Shown piece after piece: positions 10,349 through 19,276 of a stretch of 64,000 nt of DNA. Source of the DNA: Arenimonas soli (GTDB taxonomy: Bacteria > Pseudomonadota > Gammaproteobacteria > Xanthomonadales > Xanthomonadaceae); NCBI RefSeq assembly GCF_014643775.1, contig NZ_BMKC01000001.1:310001-374000 (forward strand). Direction: 5' to 3'. Numbering within the stretch: position 1 is the stretch's first letter; each line of letters starts with the position of its first letter. Position numbers and translations under genes: made by a program. Under the pieces are notes generated by a model. That model had not been told where the DNA came from. It saw nothing but the letters and a program-made list of their open reading frames with translations, and searched no databases.

Positions 10349-10377
10349 TTGTCTTGCCGCCTTGATCTGGGTCTAAT
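10349..10377 (+). promoter_or_regulatory. Promoter of the gbsR-like/cydAB operon
   Basis: TTGTCT (10349-10354) and TCTAAT (10372-10377) are separated by 17 bases and match the sigma-70 hexamers at 4 and 5 of 6 positions. The predicted start site, near 10384, lies inside the palindrome that begins at the very next base. Repression by a protein bound at 10378-10397 would therefore be simple steric block. Confidence 0.6.
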
Positions 10378-10397
10378 GTTTCAGAAATTTCTGAAAC
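10378..10397. promoter_or_regulatory. Perfect 20-bp palindromic operator
   Basis: GTTTCAGAAATTTCTGAAAC is identical to its own reverse complement over all 20 bases. It abuts the -10 hexamer and ends 13 bases before the GTG start of the GbsR/MarR-type regulator, with that gene's GAGG ribosome site in between. This is the expected place and symmetry for the autoregulatory site of a dimeric winged-helix repressor controlling itself and cydAB. Which protein binds it is inference. Confidence 0.7.
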
Positions 10398-10410
10398 TTG
10401 AGGCATCGCC

Positions 10411-10994
10411 GTGGACCTTCCCCCGCTCAGCCAGGCCTTCGTGCTGCATTTCGGTGAAATGGGCAGCCGCTGGGGCATCAACCGGACCGTGGGGCAGATC
10501 TACGCCCTGCTGTTCATCTCCGCCCGGCCGCTGACCGCCGACGAGATCACCGACCGGCTGGGCGTCAGCCGCTCGAACGTCAGCATGGGCCTGAAGGAGC
10601 TCTCGTCCTGGCGCCTGGTGCGCCTGAGCCACCAGCCGGGCGACCGCCGCGACTTCTACGCCGCGCCCGAGGACGTCTGGGCCATCTTCAAGACCCTGGC
10701 CGAAGAGCGCCAGCGGCGCGAAGTGGACCCGACCCTGTCGATGCTGCGCGACGCGTTGCTCGAAGCCCCGGACTCGGCCGAAGAGCGCCACGCCCAGGCG
10801 CGCATGCGCGAGATGCACGACCTGATCGAGCAGCTCACCGACTGGTTCGCCGAAGTGCGCAAGCTGTCGCCGGCCACGCTCGAGAAGCTGATGGCCCTGG
10901 GCACCACGGCGACCAAGCTGCTGGACATGAAGGAACGCCTGCTCGGCGGCCCCGACAAGACGCCGCCCGCCGACCCGACGCCGGAGATCCGCTG

Positions 10995-10995
<1 letters not shown>
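10411..10995 (+). CDS. GbsR/MarR-family transcriptional regulator
   Basis: A 194-residue regulator with an N-terminal winged helix-turn-helix (LTADEITDRLGVSRSNVSMGLKEL, about residues 31-55) and the wing LSHQPGDRRDFY, as in the GbsR family. A helical C-terminal half for dimerisation follows. The GTG start is supported by GAGG seven bases upstream. The stop overlaps the cydA ATG (ATGA), so it is co-transcribed with the oxidase it most likely controls. Its inducer is unknown; redox or respiratory-inhibitor sensing would fit the context but is not shown by the sequence. Confidence 0.85.
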
Positions 10996-12353
<1,358 letters not shown>

Positions 12354-12365
12354 CCCGGAGGTCCC

Positions 12366-13358
12366 ATGGACGCCTGGCTGCCGCTGATCTTCATGGGCCT
12401 GATGGCCCTGGCCATGCTTGTTTACGTCGTGCTCGACGGCTACGACCTGGGCGTGGGCATGCTGGTGCCCTTCGCCGACAATCCCGGCAAGGACCGCATG
12501 GTCGCGTCCATCGGGCCGTTCTGGGACGCCAACGAAACCTGGCTGGTGCTGGGCGTCGGCCTGCTGCTGGTGGCTTTCCCGGTGGCGCACGGGGTGATCC
12601 TGGGCGCGCTGTACCTGCCGGTGCTGGTGATGCTGCTGGGCCTGATCCTGCGCGGCGTCGCCTTCGACTTCCGGGCCAAGGCACACGACGAACACCGGGT
12701 CCTGTGGAACGCCGCCTTCAGCGTCGGCTCGCTGGCGGCGGCGCTGGCGCAGGGCTACATGGTCGGGCGCTACGTCGTCGGCTTCGAAACGGGCGTCGGC
12801 CCGACGCTGTTCGCGATCTTCATCGGGCTGTGCCTGGCCGCCGGTTACACGCTGCTGGGCGCGACCTGGCTGCTGCTGAAGATGGAAGGCCCGCTGGTCC
12901 GGCAGGCGGCCGGCTGGGGCTGGTGGGCGCTGTGGCTGACCGGCCTGGGCATCGCCGCGGTGTCGGTGGCCACGCCCTTCGTTTCGCCGCGCATCTTCGA
13001 GAAGTGGTTCGCGCTGCCCAACTTCTTCCTGCTGATGCCCGTGCCGCTGCTCACCGCCGGCCTGTTCGCGCTGTGCGAAAGCCACCTGCGGCGCATCCGC
13101 CGCGGCGGCAAGGGCCGCGACTGGGTGCCGTTCGCGGCGGCCATCGGCATGTTCGTGCTGGCCTTCTCCGGCCTGGCCTACAGCGTCTATCCCTACCTGG
13201 TGATCGACCGGATCGAGTTCTGGGACGCCGCCGCCGCGCCGGGCTCGCTCAAGATCATCCTGGTCGGCGCGCTGGTGACGCTGCCGATGATCATCGGCTA
13301 CACGATCTTCGCCTACCGCGTGTTCTGGGGCCGCAGCACCGAGCTGAGCTACGAATAG
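12366..13358 (+). CDS. cydB: Cytochrome bd-type quinol oxidase subunit II
   Basis: A 330-residue membrane subunit, the structural partner of CydA. The start LIFMGLMALAMLVYVVLDGYDLGVGML with the conserved DGYDLG, and GPFWDANETWLVLGVG with WDANE.WL, are both diagnostic of CydB. It has eight or more hydrophobic helices and a normal length. A GGAGG ribosome site lies just ahead of the ATG. It ends 10 bases from the stop of the converging pilin-like gene, and no clear terminator lies between them. Confidence 0.95.
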   Translation: MDAWLPLIFMGLMALAMLVYVVLDGYDLGVGMLVPFADNPGKDRMVASIGPFWDANETWLVLGVGLLLVAFPVAHGVILGALYLPVLVMLLGLILRGVAFDFRAKAHDEHRVLWNAAFSVGSLAAALAQGYMVGRYVVGFETGVGPTLFAIFIGLCLAAGYTLLGATWLLLKMEGPLVRQAAGWGWWALWLTGLGIAAVSVATPFVSPRIFEKWFALPNFFLLMPVPLLTAGLFALCESHLRRIRRGGKGRDWVPFAAAIGMFVLAFSGLAYSVYPYLVIDRIEFWDAAAAPGSLKIILVGALVTLPMIIGYTIFAYRVFWGRSTELSYE

Positions 13359-13368
13359 GCGCGATAGC

Positions 13369-13881
13369 TCAGCGGCAGTTCGGCAGCCGGGTCGCGGCGG
13401 CGTAGTTGCTGGCGCGGCAGTTCCACACCAACTGGCCGTCGGGCTGCACGGTCGGGCTGAGGCGGATGACGCCGCCGCGCGCCACGTGCGGCTTCATCGC
13501 GACGGCGACTTCGCCGAAGGGATGCACGCTGATCGCGGCCACCGGGCCGCCTTCATAGTCATCCGGATAACCCAGGCCCAGCTGCGCGAGGTTGCGCGGC
13601 CAGGTGCCCTGGTCGGCATAGAACTGGTCGACCGCGGCCTGGATCGGGCGCGCGCGTTCGATGGCGTCGGCGGCGCGGGCCTGTTCCGGGCTCAGCGGCG
13701 CCGGCCCGATGGCCGTGGTGTCCATCGGCAGGGGCTCGGGGCGGTCCGCGGGCGCGGACTCAGGCGGGGCCTGGTTGTCGGCCGTGGGCACCGTGGCGTA
13801 GTGCACCGCCACGCGGTAGGCGACCAGGGCCAGTACGACGCTCAGCACCAGCGCGACGAAGAGGGGAGCAACACGTTTCAT
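13369..13881 (-). CDS. Pilin-like membrane-anchored protein
   Basis: A 170-residue protein with one N-terminal membrane helix (about residues 5-25) and a Pro/Ala-rich linker. Its C-terminal domain reads like a major type IV pilin: VDQFYADQGTWPRNLAQLG, GGVIRLSPT, and a late pair of cysteines (LVWNCRASNY...LPNC) placed like the pilin disulfide loop. The prepilin leader cleavage motif (G, then F-x4-E) is absent, so it is probably not assembled by the normal type IV pathway. The ATG at 13881 is chosen because the upstream extension adds an unlikely Cys/Arg-rich start. Role unknown. Confidence 0.65.
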   Translation of the reverse strand: MKRVAPLFVALVLSVVLALVAYRVAVHYATVPTADNQAPPESAPADRPEPLPMDTTAIGPAPLSPEQARAADAIERARPIQAAVDQFYADQGTWPRNLAQLGLGYPDDYEGGPVAAISVHPFGEVAVAMKPHVARGGVIRLSPTVQPDGQLVWNCRASNYAAATRLPNCR

Positions 13882-13933
13882 CCGACACCTGCAAGGCGCG
13901 ACCAAAGGGCTCGCGCCTGCAGTCTAACCGCCA

Positions 13934-15970
13934 TCAGTCGTCGTCGTGTCGAGGCCGGTAGGCCTCCATCAGCTGTCTCTGCACGCCCAAGGGCACCGGC
14001 TCGTAGTGGCTGAACTCCAGTTCGTAGCGGCCACGGCCGGCGGTGGCGCCCTTGAGCTCGGTGGCGTAGTCGGTCAGTTCCGACAGCGGCACCTGGGCCT
14101 TGACCAGCATTTCGCCGCCGCGGCCGGCGTCGGTGCCGTGGATACGCGCGCGCTTGCCGGCCAGTTGCCCGGTGATGTCGCCCATGTGTTCCTCGGGCAC
14201 GCTGACCACCAGGTCGACGATGGGTTCGAGCACCTGCGGCCGCGCCTTGAGGATGGCGTCGAGGAAGGCGCGTTTGCCCGCCGCCACGAAGGCCACTTCC
14301 TTGGAGTCGACGCTGTGGTACTTGCCGTCGTACACCGTCACGCGCACGTCCTGCAGCTGGTAGCCGGCGATGGCGCCGCCGTCGAGCACCTGGCGCACGC
14401 CTTTCTCCACCGCCGGGATGAACTGCCCGGGGATGGTGCCGCCCTTGACGGCATCGACGAACTCGAAGCCGCGGCCGCGTTCCAGCGGTTCGATGCGCAG
14501 GTACACCTCGCCGAACTGCCCGGCGCCGCCGGTCTGCTTCTTGTGCCGGTAGTGGCCCTCGGCGGGCGCGCCGATGGTTTCGCGGTAGGCGATGGAAGGC
14601 GGCCGGGTGGCGACGGCGACGCCATAGCGTTCGCGGATGCGTTCAAGCATCACCCGCAGGTGCAGTTCGCCCAGCCCGCGGATCACGGTTTCATTGAGCT
14701 CGGCGTCGTGTTCGACCAGGAAACCCGGGTCTTCCTCGGCCAGCTTGTGCAGGGCGGTGGCGAGCTTCTGTTCCTGGCCGCGGGTGCTGGCCTCGACCGC
14801 CAGGCCGAACATGGGTTTCGGGAAATCCAGCGGCCTGAGCCGGATGTCGTCCTCGTCGTGGCTGTCGTGCAGCACGGCGTCGAAGTGGATGTCCTCGACC
14901 TTGGCCACGGCGGCGATGTCGCCGGGTATGGCCTGGTCGATTTCAACGTGGTCCTTGCCCTGCAGCTTGAAAAGATGCCCGGCCTTGAACGGCTTGCGGC
15001 CGTCGTCGATGAACAGCTGGCTGTCCTTGCGCACCGTGCCCTGGAAAACGCGGAACACGCTGAGCTTGCCGACGAAGGGGTCGTTGACGATCTTGAACAC
15101 ATCGGCGACCACGTGCGCGTCGGCATCGGGCGCGGCTTCGAAGGGCTGGCCGTTTTTCTCGAAGGGCGGCGGGTTGCCCTCCATCGGGTTCGGGAACAGC
15201 TTTTCGGCCAGGTCCAGCAACTCCGTCACGCCGACGCCGTTGCGCGCGGAAACAAAACACACCGGCACCAGGTGGCCTTCGCGCAGGCATTGTTCGAAGG
15301 CGTCGTGCAGGGCCTGGCCGGACAGGCCTTCTTCGCCGTCCTCCAGGTAGCGTTCCATGATCTGTTCGTTGATCTCGACCACCTGGTCGACGATGCGCTG
15401 GTGCGCGTCGGCCACCGGGCCCAGGTCGGAGTCGCCGGTGGGGTTGAAGAAGCAGTCGACCACGCGCGTGCCCTTGTCGGCCGGCAGGTTGATCGGCAGG
15501 CATTCGGGGCCGAAGGCTTCGCGCAGTTCTTCAAGCAGCACCGGCAGGTGGCCGGGGTCGACGTCCATCTTGTTGACCACCAGCACCCGGCACAGGTTGC
15601 GCGCCCGGGCGTACTCCATCATGCGCCGCGTGCCGTATTCGACGCCGGTGGCGGCGTTGACCACCACGGCCACGGTTTCCACCGCCGAAAACGCCGACAG
15701 GGTCGGGCCGCGGAAATCGGGATAGCCGGGCGTATCGATCAGATTGACGTGGATGCCGGCGTGGTCGGTGCTGGCGATGGCGGTGTTGAGCGAATGACCG
15801 CGGGCCTTTTCCATCGGGTCGAAGTCCGACACCGTGCTGCCGCGTTCGAGGCTGCCTGCCGCGGGAATCGCGCCGCCGGCAAACAGCAGGGCTTCGAAGA
15901 GGGTGGTTTTGCCGGCGCCTGAGTGGCCCGCCAGGGCCACGTTGCGGATCTGCTGAGTGCTGTAGGACAT
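13934..15970 (-). CDS. Elongation factor G-like GTPase (EF-G paralogue)
   Basis: A 678-residue translational GTPase with P-loop GHSGAGKTT, switch II DTPGYPDF and NKMD, then domains II to V of EF-G including the late VPEEHMGDITGQLAGKRARI domain V motif. Compared with canonical EF-G (about 700 residues, usually beside rpsL/rpsG and tuf), this one stands apart from ribosomal genes and fits the EF-G2-like group. Relatives bind the ribosome, and several lack full translocase activity. The ATG at 15970 gives a normal start (MSYSTQQIRNVALAGHSGAGKT). Confidence 0.88.
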   Translation of the reverse strand: MSYSTQQIRNVALAGHSGAGKTTLFEALLFAGGAIPAAGSLERGSTVSDFDPMEKARGHSLNTAIASTDHAGIHVNLIDTPGYPDFRGPTLSAFSAVETVAVVVNAATGVEYGTRRMMEYARARNLCRVLVVNKMDVDPGHLPVLLEELREAFGPECLPINLPADKGTRVVDCFFNPTGDSDLGPVADAHQRIVDQVVEINEQIMERYLEDGEEGLSGQALHDAFEQCLREGHLVPVCFVSARNGVGVTELLDLAEKLFPNPMEGNPPPFEKNGQPFEAAPDADAHVVADVFKIVNDPFVGKLSVFRVFQGTVRKDSQLFIDDGRKPFKAGHLFKLQGKDHVEIDQAIPGDIAAVAKVEDIHFDAVLHDSHDEDDIRLRPLDFPKPMFGLAVEASTRGQEQKLATALHKLAEEDPGFLVEHDAELNETVIRGLGELHLRVMLERIRERYGVAVATRPPSIAYRETIGAPAEGHYRHKKQTGGAGQFGEVYLRIEPLERGRGFEFVDAVKGGTIPGQFIPAVEKGVRQVLDGGAIAGYQLQDVRVTVYDGKYHSVDSKEVAFVAAGKRAFLDAILKARPQVLEPIVDLVVSVPEEHMGDITGQLAGKRARIHGTDAGRGGEMLVKAQVPLSELTDYATELKGATAGRGRYELEFSHYEPVPLGVQRQLMEAYRPRHDDD

Positions 15971-16123
15971 GAGGCCGTTCCTCCCGTGCGTGGGTGGTTG
16001 GGCCGTCATGGTCGGCGGCGCGATGGCGCTGCCTTATCGGTCGTCGAACGCGACCGCGCGTCGGTCATGGCGGACGCCCGGCCGGGGCCGGGGCGACTAG
16101 ACTTCCACTCCGGCCGCCCCGGG

Positions 16124-17983
16124 TCAACCGGCGGCGCGCGCGGCCCGGTCGACGGTGGCCTGGATGGCCGCCAGGCGCGGTTCGATATCGCTGGCGTGCT
16201 TGCGCCACTTGTCCGGCGCCGGGGTGGTGAGCGTATAGCGCGACAGCGGCAGCACGCCGCCCAGGTCCTGGTCCCAGCCCCAGCCGGCCCAGGCGCCCAG
16301 GCGCTCGACGGTGCCCTGGGGGTCGGCCAGGAAGCGGTCGTGGTCGACGCCGGTCCAGTGCGCGCCGTCCAGCGCCTGCAGGTCGTCGAGCAGGACCCGG
16401 GTGGCGGTTTCCCACTGCCGGGTGACGATGTCGGCCAGGGGCTGGCCGGACAGCTCGCGCCAGCCGGGCACCAGCAGGAAGGACCAGGGCAGGCCCTGCC
16501 AGCCGGGCAGGTTGGGGTACATGACGAAGCGCCCGGACTGCCAGCCTTCGATCATGCTGGCCAGCACCTGGCGAGGATCGCGGTGCAGGTAGATGAAACG
16601 GGCGTCCGGGAACACCGCACGCAGGAACGGAATGCGCAGGGCGTTTTTCGGGGTTTTCTCGAGCAGGCGCACCGCGGCATCGCCCGGGGCGTGGCCGTCG
16701 CGGTCGCGCAGGGCGTCGAAGAAACGCTGCTGCAGCTGGGCAATCACCTCCGGCGTGGCGTCCTGCGCCTGCAGCCGGTTCGAATCATGGCCGCGCTGCG
16801 AGGGCGCCAGGCCGGGCACGCCTTCGATCAGGCTGTGGCTTTCGTCGCCGATGCTGAAGACGCCGGGCGCCTTGACCAGTGTTTCGAACAGCAGCGTGGA
16901 TCCCGAACGCGGCGGGCTGACGATGAAGACCGGTCGTTCGAAACGCGCGGCGCCGGCCTGCCGGCGCACGGTGGTGGGCGCGGCCGCGCCGGGCAGCGCC
17001 GGCGCGTCGCCGTGCACGTCCTTGCGCGCCACCTGGTTGGGCGCGCCCTGGTCGCCCAGGGCGACGCCGAAGACGTACATGTCGAGCATGTACATCAGTC
17101 CGACTTCGTTGCGCAGGCCCACTTCGCCGGCGCCGCGGGCCAGGGCGTCGGCACGGCCCTGTTCCAGCAGCTCGCGGTAGCGCGGCCAGCCGGCCTTGTC
17201 CTCGCCGAAGGCCGACCAAAGCGCGTGCCAGCGCCGGGAAAAATCCAGCAGGCCCTGCTGCACGACCGCCAGGCGCGGGTGCGGCACGGCTTCGCCGAGC
17301 AGGAACACGAAGTGCTCGCGGATTTCCCAGGGGGTCATCACCACGGGCAGGTTGACCGATTCGAAGTCGATCGCGACCTCGCCGGTGCCGGCCAGTGGCA
17401 CCGGGCGCGGCTGCCAGCCCGGGATGCTGCGGCCCGCGGGCCGGCCGCGCGAGATCAGGTCCCACAGGCCGGCGCCGCCGACGGTGTCGGCGACCAGGTG
17501 GATGCGGGTGCTGTCGTTGCCGTTGATCACGCGGTGGCGCGACCAGGTGTCGAAGATCCAGCACTCGCCGGCCTTCATGTTGGTTTCCGCGTCGCCGACC
17601 TGGAACCGCACATCGGCGGTGGTGGTGATTGGCACGTGCACGCGCATGCGTTCGCGCCAGTAATAGTTGGTGTCGACGTGGGCGGTGACTTCGGCCTGGC
17701 CGGAAAGCCGCATCAGGCGGGAACGGCCCCAGGTGGCGCCGAGCGCGGCCATCACTTCCTTCACCCGGGGCAGGCGCTCGAGCGCGGGGGTCGGGCGCAT
17801 GTCGCCGGCCAGGTCGTCGTTGTCCGGGTCGCCGCCGGTGGCGACCAGCGTCAGGGCGCTGTTGCCGGGCAGTTTGTTCGGATGCGGGCGCCAGTGCGAT
17901 TGATCGACCTGGGCGATTTCACGGGCCAGCGCTTCGGCGTCGAAAGAGACCGGCAGCTGGACGAAGGGAACCTGGATTTTCAT
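16124..17983 (-). CDS. Aspartyl/asparaginyl beta-hydroxylase - sulfotransferase fusion
   Basis: A 619-residue, apparently soluble protein with two catalytic domains. Residues 1 to about 180 match the aspartyl/asparaginyl hydroxylase family (2-oxoglutarate and iron): iron ligands H102-V-D104 in AHVDTNYYW, a distal H150 in SRHRVIN, and an R160 suited to 2-oxoglutarate. Residues from about 345 match the P-loop sulfotransferase family: PPRSGSTLL (357-365) for the PAPS 5'-phosphosulfate loop, then RFIYLHRDPRQVLASMI for the 3'-phosphate. A helical linker of about 160 residues joins them. The ATG at 17983 is chosen over an upstream extension because it gives a clean domain start. The substrate is unknown; coupled hydroxylation and sulfation of one target is inference. 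Confidence 0.8.
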   Translation of the reverse strand: MKIQVPFVQLPVSFDAEALAREIAQVDQSHWRPHPNKLPGNSALTLVATGGDPDNDDLAGDMRPTPALERLPRVKEVMAALGATWGRSRLMRLSGQAEVTAHVDTNYYWRERMRVHVPITTTADVRFQVGDAETNMKAGECWIFDTWSRHRVINGNDSTRIHLVADTVGGAGLWDLISRGRPAGRSIPGWQPRPVPLAGTGEVAIDFESVNLPVVMTPWEIREHFVFLLGEAVPHPRLAVVQQGLLDFSRRWHALWSAFGEDKAGWPRYRELLEQGRADALARGAGEVGLRNEVGLMYMLDMYVFGVALGDQGAPNQVARKDVHGDAPALPGAAAPTTVRRQAGAARFERPVFIVSPPRSGSTLLFETLVKAPGVFSIGDESHSLIEGVPGLAPSQRGHDSNRLQAQDATPEVIAQLQQRFFDALRDRDGHAPGDAAVRLLEKTPKNALRIPFLRAVFPDARFIYLHRDPRQVLASMIEGWQSGRFVMYPNLPGWQGLPWSFLLVPGWRELSGQPLADIVTRQWETATRVLLDDLQALDGAHWTGVDHDRFLADPQGTVERLGAWAGWGWDQDLGGVLPLSRYTLTTPAPDKWRKHASDIEPRLAAIQATVDRAARAAG

Positions 17984-18092
17984 GTCCGGCCCATGGTACC
18001 GGCCACGCCGCGGACCGGCCAATGCCGGGCGCCGGGGCGGCGTAGACTGCAGGGCCCCGGCCGCAGCACGGCCCGCCGACAGGAGCAGCACC

Positions 18093-18521
18093 ATGGGATT
18101 CAAGCGCCACGCCACCGCCCACTGGGAGGGCAACCTCGAAACCGGCCAGGGCCGCATGAGCACGCCGCAGAGCGGCCTGTTCGACGGCACCCGCTATTCG
18201 TTCAAGACCCGCTTCGGCGACGAGAAGGGCAGCAACCCCGAGGAACTGCTGGCCGCCGCCCATGCCGGCTGTTACTCGATGGCGCTGAGCTTCATTCTGC
18301 AAAACGCCGGCCACACCGCCGAACGCATCGATACCCGCGCCGACGTGCAGATGGAAATGACGCCCGGCCCGCATGCCACCGGCGTGCACCTGACGGTGTC
18401 GGCGAAGGTGCCCGGGCTGTCGGCCGATGAGTTCGCCGGCTTCGCCGACAACGCCAAGGAAAACTGCGTGATCTCCAAGGCGCTGGGTATTCCGGTCACG
18501 ATGGACGCCAAGCTTGCCTGA
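18093..18521 (+). CDS. OsmC family peroxiredoxin
   Basis: A 142-residue OsmC-type thiol peroxidase that reduces organic hydroperoxides. The two active cysteines are visible in AHAGCYSMAL and KENCVISKAL, and NPEELLAAAHAGC is the family hallmark. The ATG at 18093 follows AGGAG at 18081-18085; a longer in-frame opening upstream would overlap the divergent fusion gene and is not used. It is divergent from the hydroxylase-sulfotransferase gene with 109 bases between, and overlaps the next hydrolase gene. Confidence 0.92.
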   Translation: MGFKRHATAHWEGNLETGQGRMSTPQSGLFDGTRYSFKTRFGDEKGSNPEELLAAAHAGCYSMALSFILQNAGHTAERIDTRADVQMEMTPGPHATGVHLTVSAKVPGLSADEFAGFADNAKENCVISKALGIPVTMDAKLA

Positions 18522-19227
18522 ACCCTTCCGCAGCGCGGTGTTCGTTCACGGCGCCGGTGCCGGCGGCTGGGAATGGACCGCGTGGGCACGTGTTTTTGAA
18601 GCGGCCGGACTGTCGGTGGTCGCGCCCGACCTGCGCGCCGCGCCGGCCGGCCTGGCGGCCACGACGCTGGCGGACTATTCCGCCCAGGTGGCGGCGTGGC
18701 TGGACGCCGTCGCGCGGCCGCGGGTACTGGTCGGGGCCAGCCTGGGCGGCCTGCTGGCGGCGATGAACGCAGGCATGGCCGATGCGCTGGTGCTGGTCAA
18801 CCCGATGCCGCCACGGGGCCTGCCCGATGCGCCGTGCCGCCCGGCGGTGGTGCCCTGGGGCCGTTCGGCTTCGCTGGCCGGCACGCGTCGTGCCCTGCCG
18901 GGCGCGGAGGACGCCGCGGCGCTGTTCGCCTTCCGACGCTGGCGCGATGAATCCGGCGCCGTGCTCAACCGGGCCCAGGCCGGCGTCGCGCTGGCCAGGC
19001 CCCCGGTTCCGGTGCTGGTGGTCGTTTCCGAAGCCGACCAGGACGTGCCGGCGCAGATTTCGATGGACCTGGCCAAAGCCTGGGACGCCACCGCCTGGCA
19101 CGTGCCCGGCGGCCACGTCGACCCCCTGCTGGGCCGCAACGCGCCGGCCCTGGCCGAACGCAGCTTCTCCTGGCTCACAAACCTGACAATGGGGTCAGAG
19201 AACATTAACGTTTCAAAAAGCGTTTGA
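18514..19227 (+). CDS. Alpha/beta hydrolase, C-terminus encoded by a hairpin repeat
   Basis: A 237-residue alpha/beta hydrolase: oxyanion region VFVHGAGAGGWEW, nucleophile elbow VGASLGGLLA, an acid residue in VVSEADQDVP and a histidine in PGGHVDPLLG. The likely start is TTG 18514, overlapping the osmC stop; GTG 18538 is the alternative. The true fold ends near AERSFSWL. The last dozen or so residues (MGSENINVSKSV) are translated from the hairpin element at 19188-19252, so the original C-terminus has probably been replaced by insertion. Substrate unknown. Confidence 0.78.
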   Translation: MPEPFRSAVFVHGAGAGGWEWTAWARVFEAAGLSVVAPDLRAAPAGLAATTLADYSAQVAAWLDAVARPRVLVGASLGGLLAAMNAGMADALVLVNPMPPRGLPDAPCRPAVVPWGRSASLAGTRRALPGAEDAAALFAFRRWRDESGAVLNRAQAGVALARPPVPVLVVVSEADQDVPAQISMDLAKAWDATAWHVPGGHVDPLLGRNAPALAERSFSWLTNLTMGSENINVSKSV

Positions 19228-19252
19228 AACGTTAATGTTCTCTGACCCCATT
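19188..19252. repeat. Perfect 30-bp inverted repeat of the GGGGTCAGAG type
   Basis: The arms at 19188-19217 and 19223-19252 are exact reverse complements over 30 bases with a 5-base loop. The outer part reads AATGGGGTCAGAG on one side and CTCTGACCCCATT on the other. The left arm is inside the hydrolase frame and supplies its stop region. A related element with the same GGG-CAGAG core is at 27273-27359. I recall this GGGGTCAGAG core as common in REP-like elements of this order. It could also act as a terminator, but no T-run follows on the plus strand. Confidence 0.85.
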
Positions 19253-19276
19253 CTTGGGATTGCCTGGGAGGTGTCG

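Noticed and set aside
7794-10481. 895-residue open frame on the minus strand
   Set aside because: It lies antisense to the DUF5916 gene and shows only low-complexity Arg/Gly/Val composition without motifs; long antisense frames are expected at this GC content.
13361-13440. tRNA-like start (GCGATAGCTCAGCGGCAG) after cydB
   Set aside because: The D-arm-like words are present, but no anticodon stem, T-loop (GGTTCGA) or acceptor pairing follows at the right distances, and the stretch lies in the end of the pilin-like gene.
13359-13440. CydX-like small frame after cydB
   Set aside because: No frame with one helix and a start with ribosome site was found; the converging gene begins 10 bases away.
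15923-18430. 835-residue plus-strand frame over the fusion gene
   Set aside because: It is antisense to the hydroxylase-sulfotransferase, without a ribosome site or motif.
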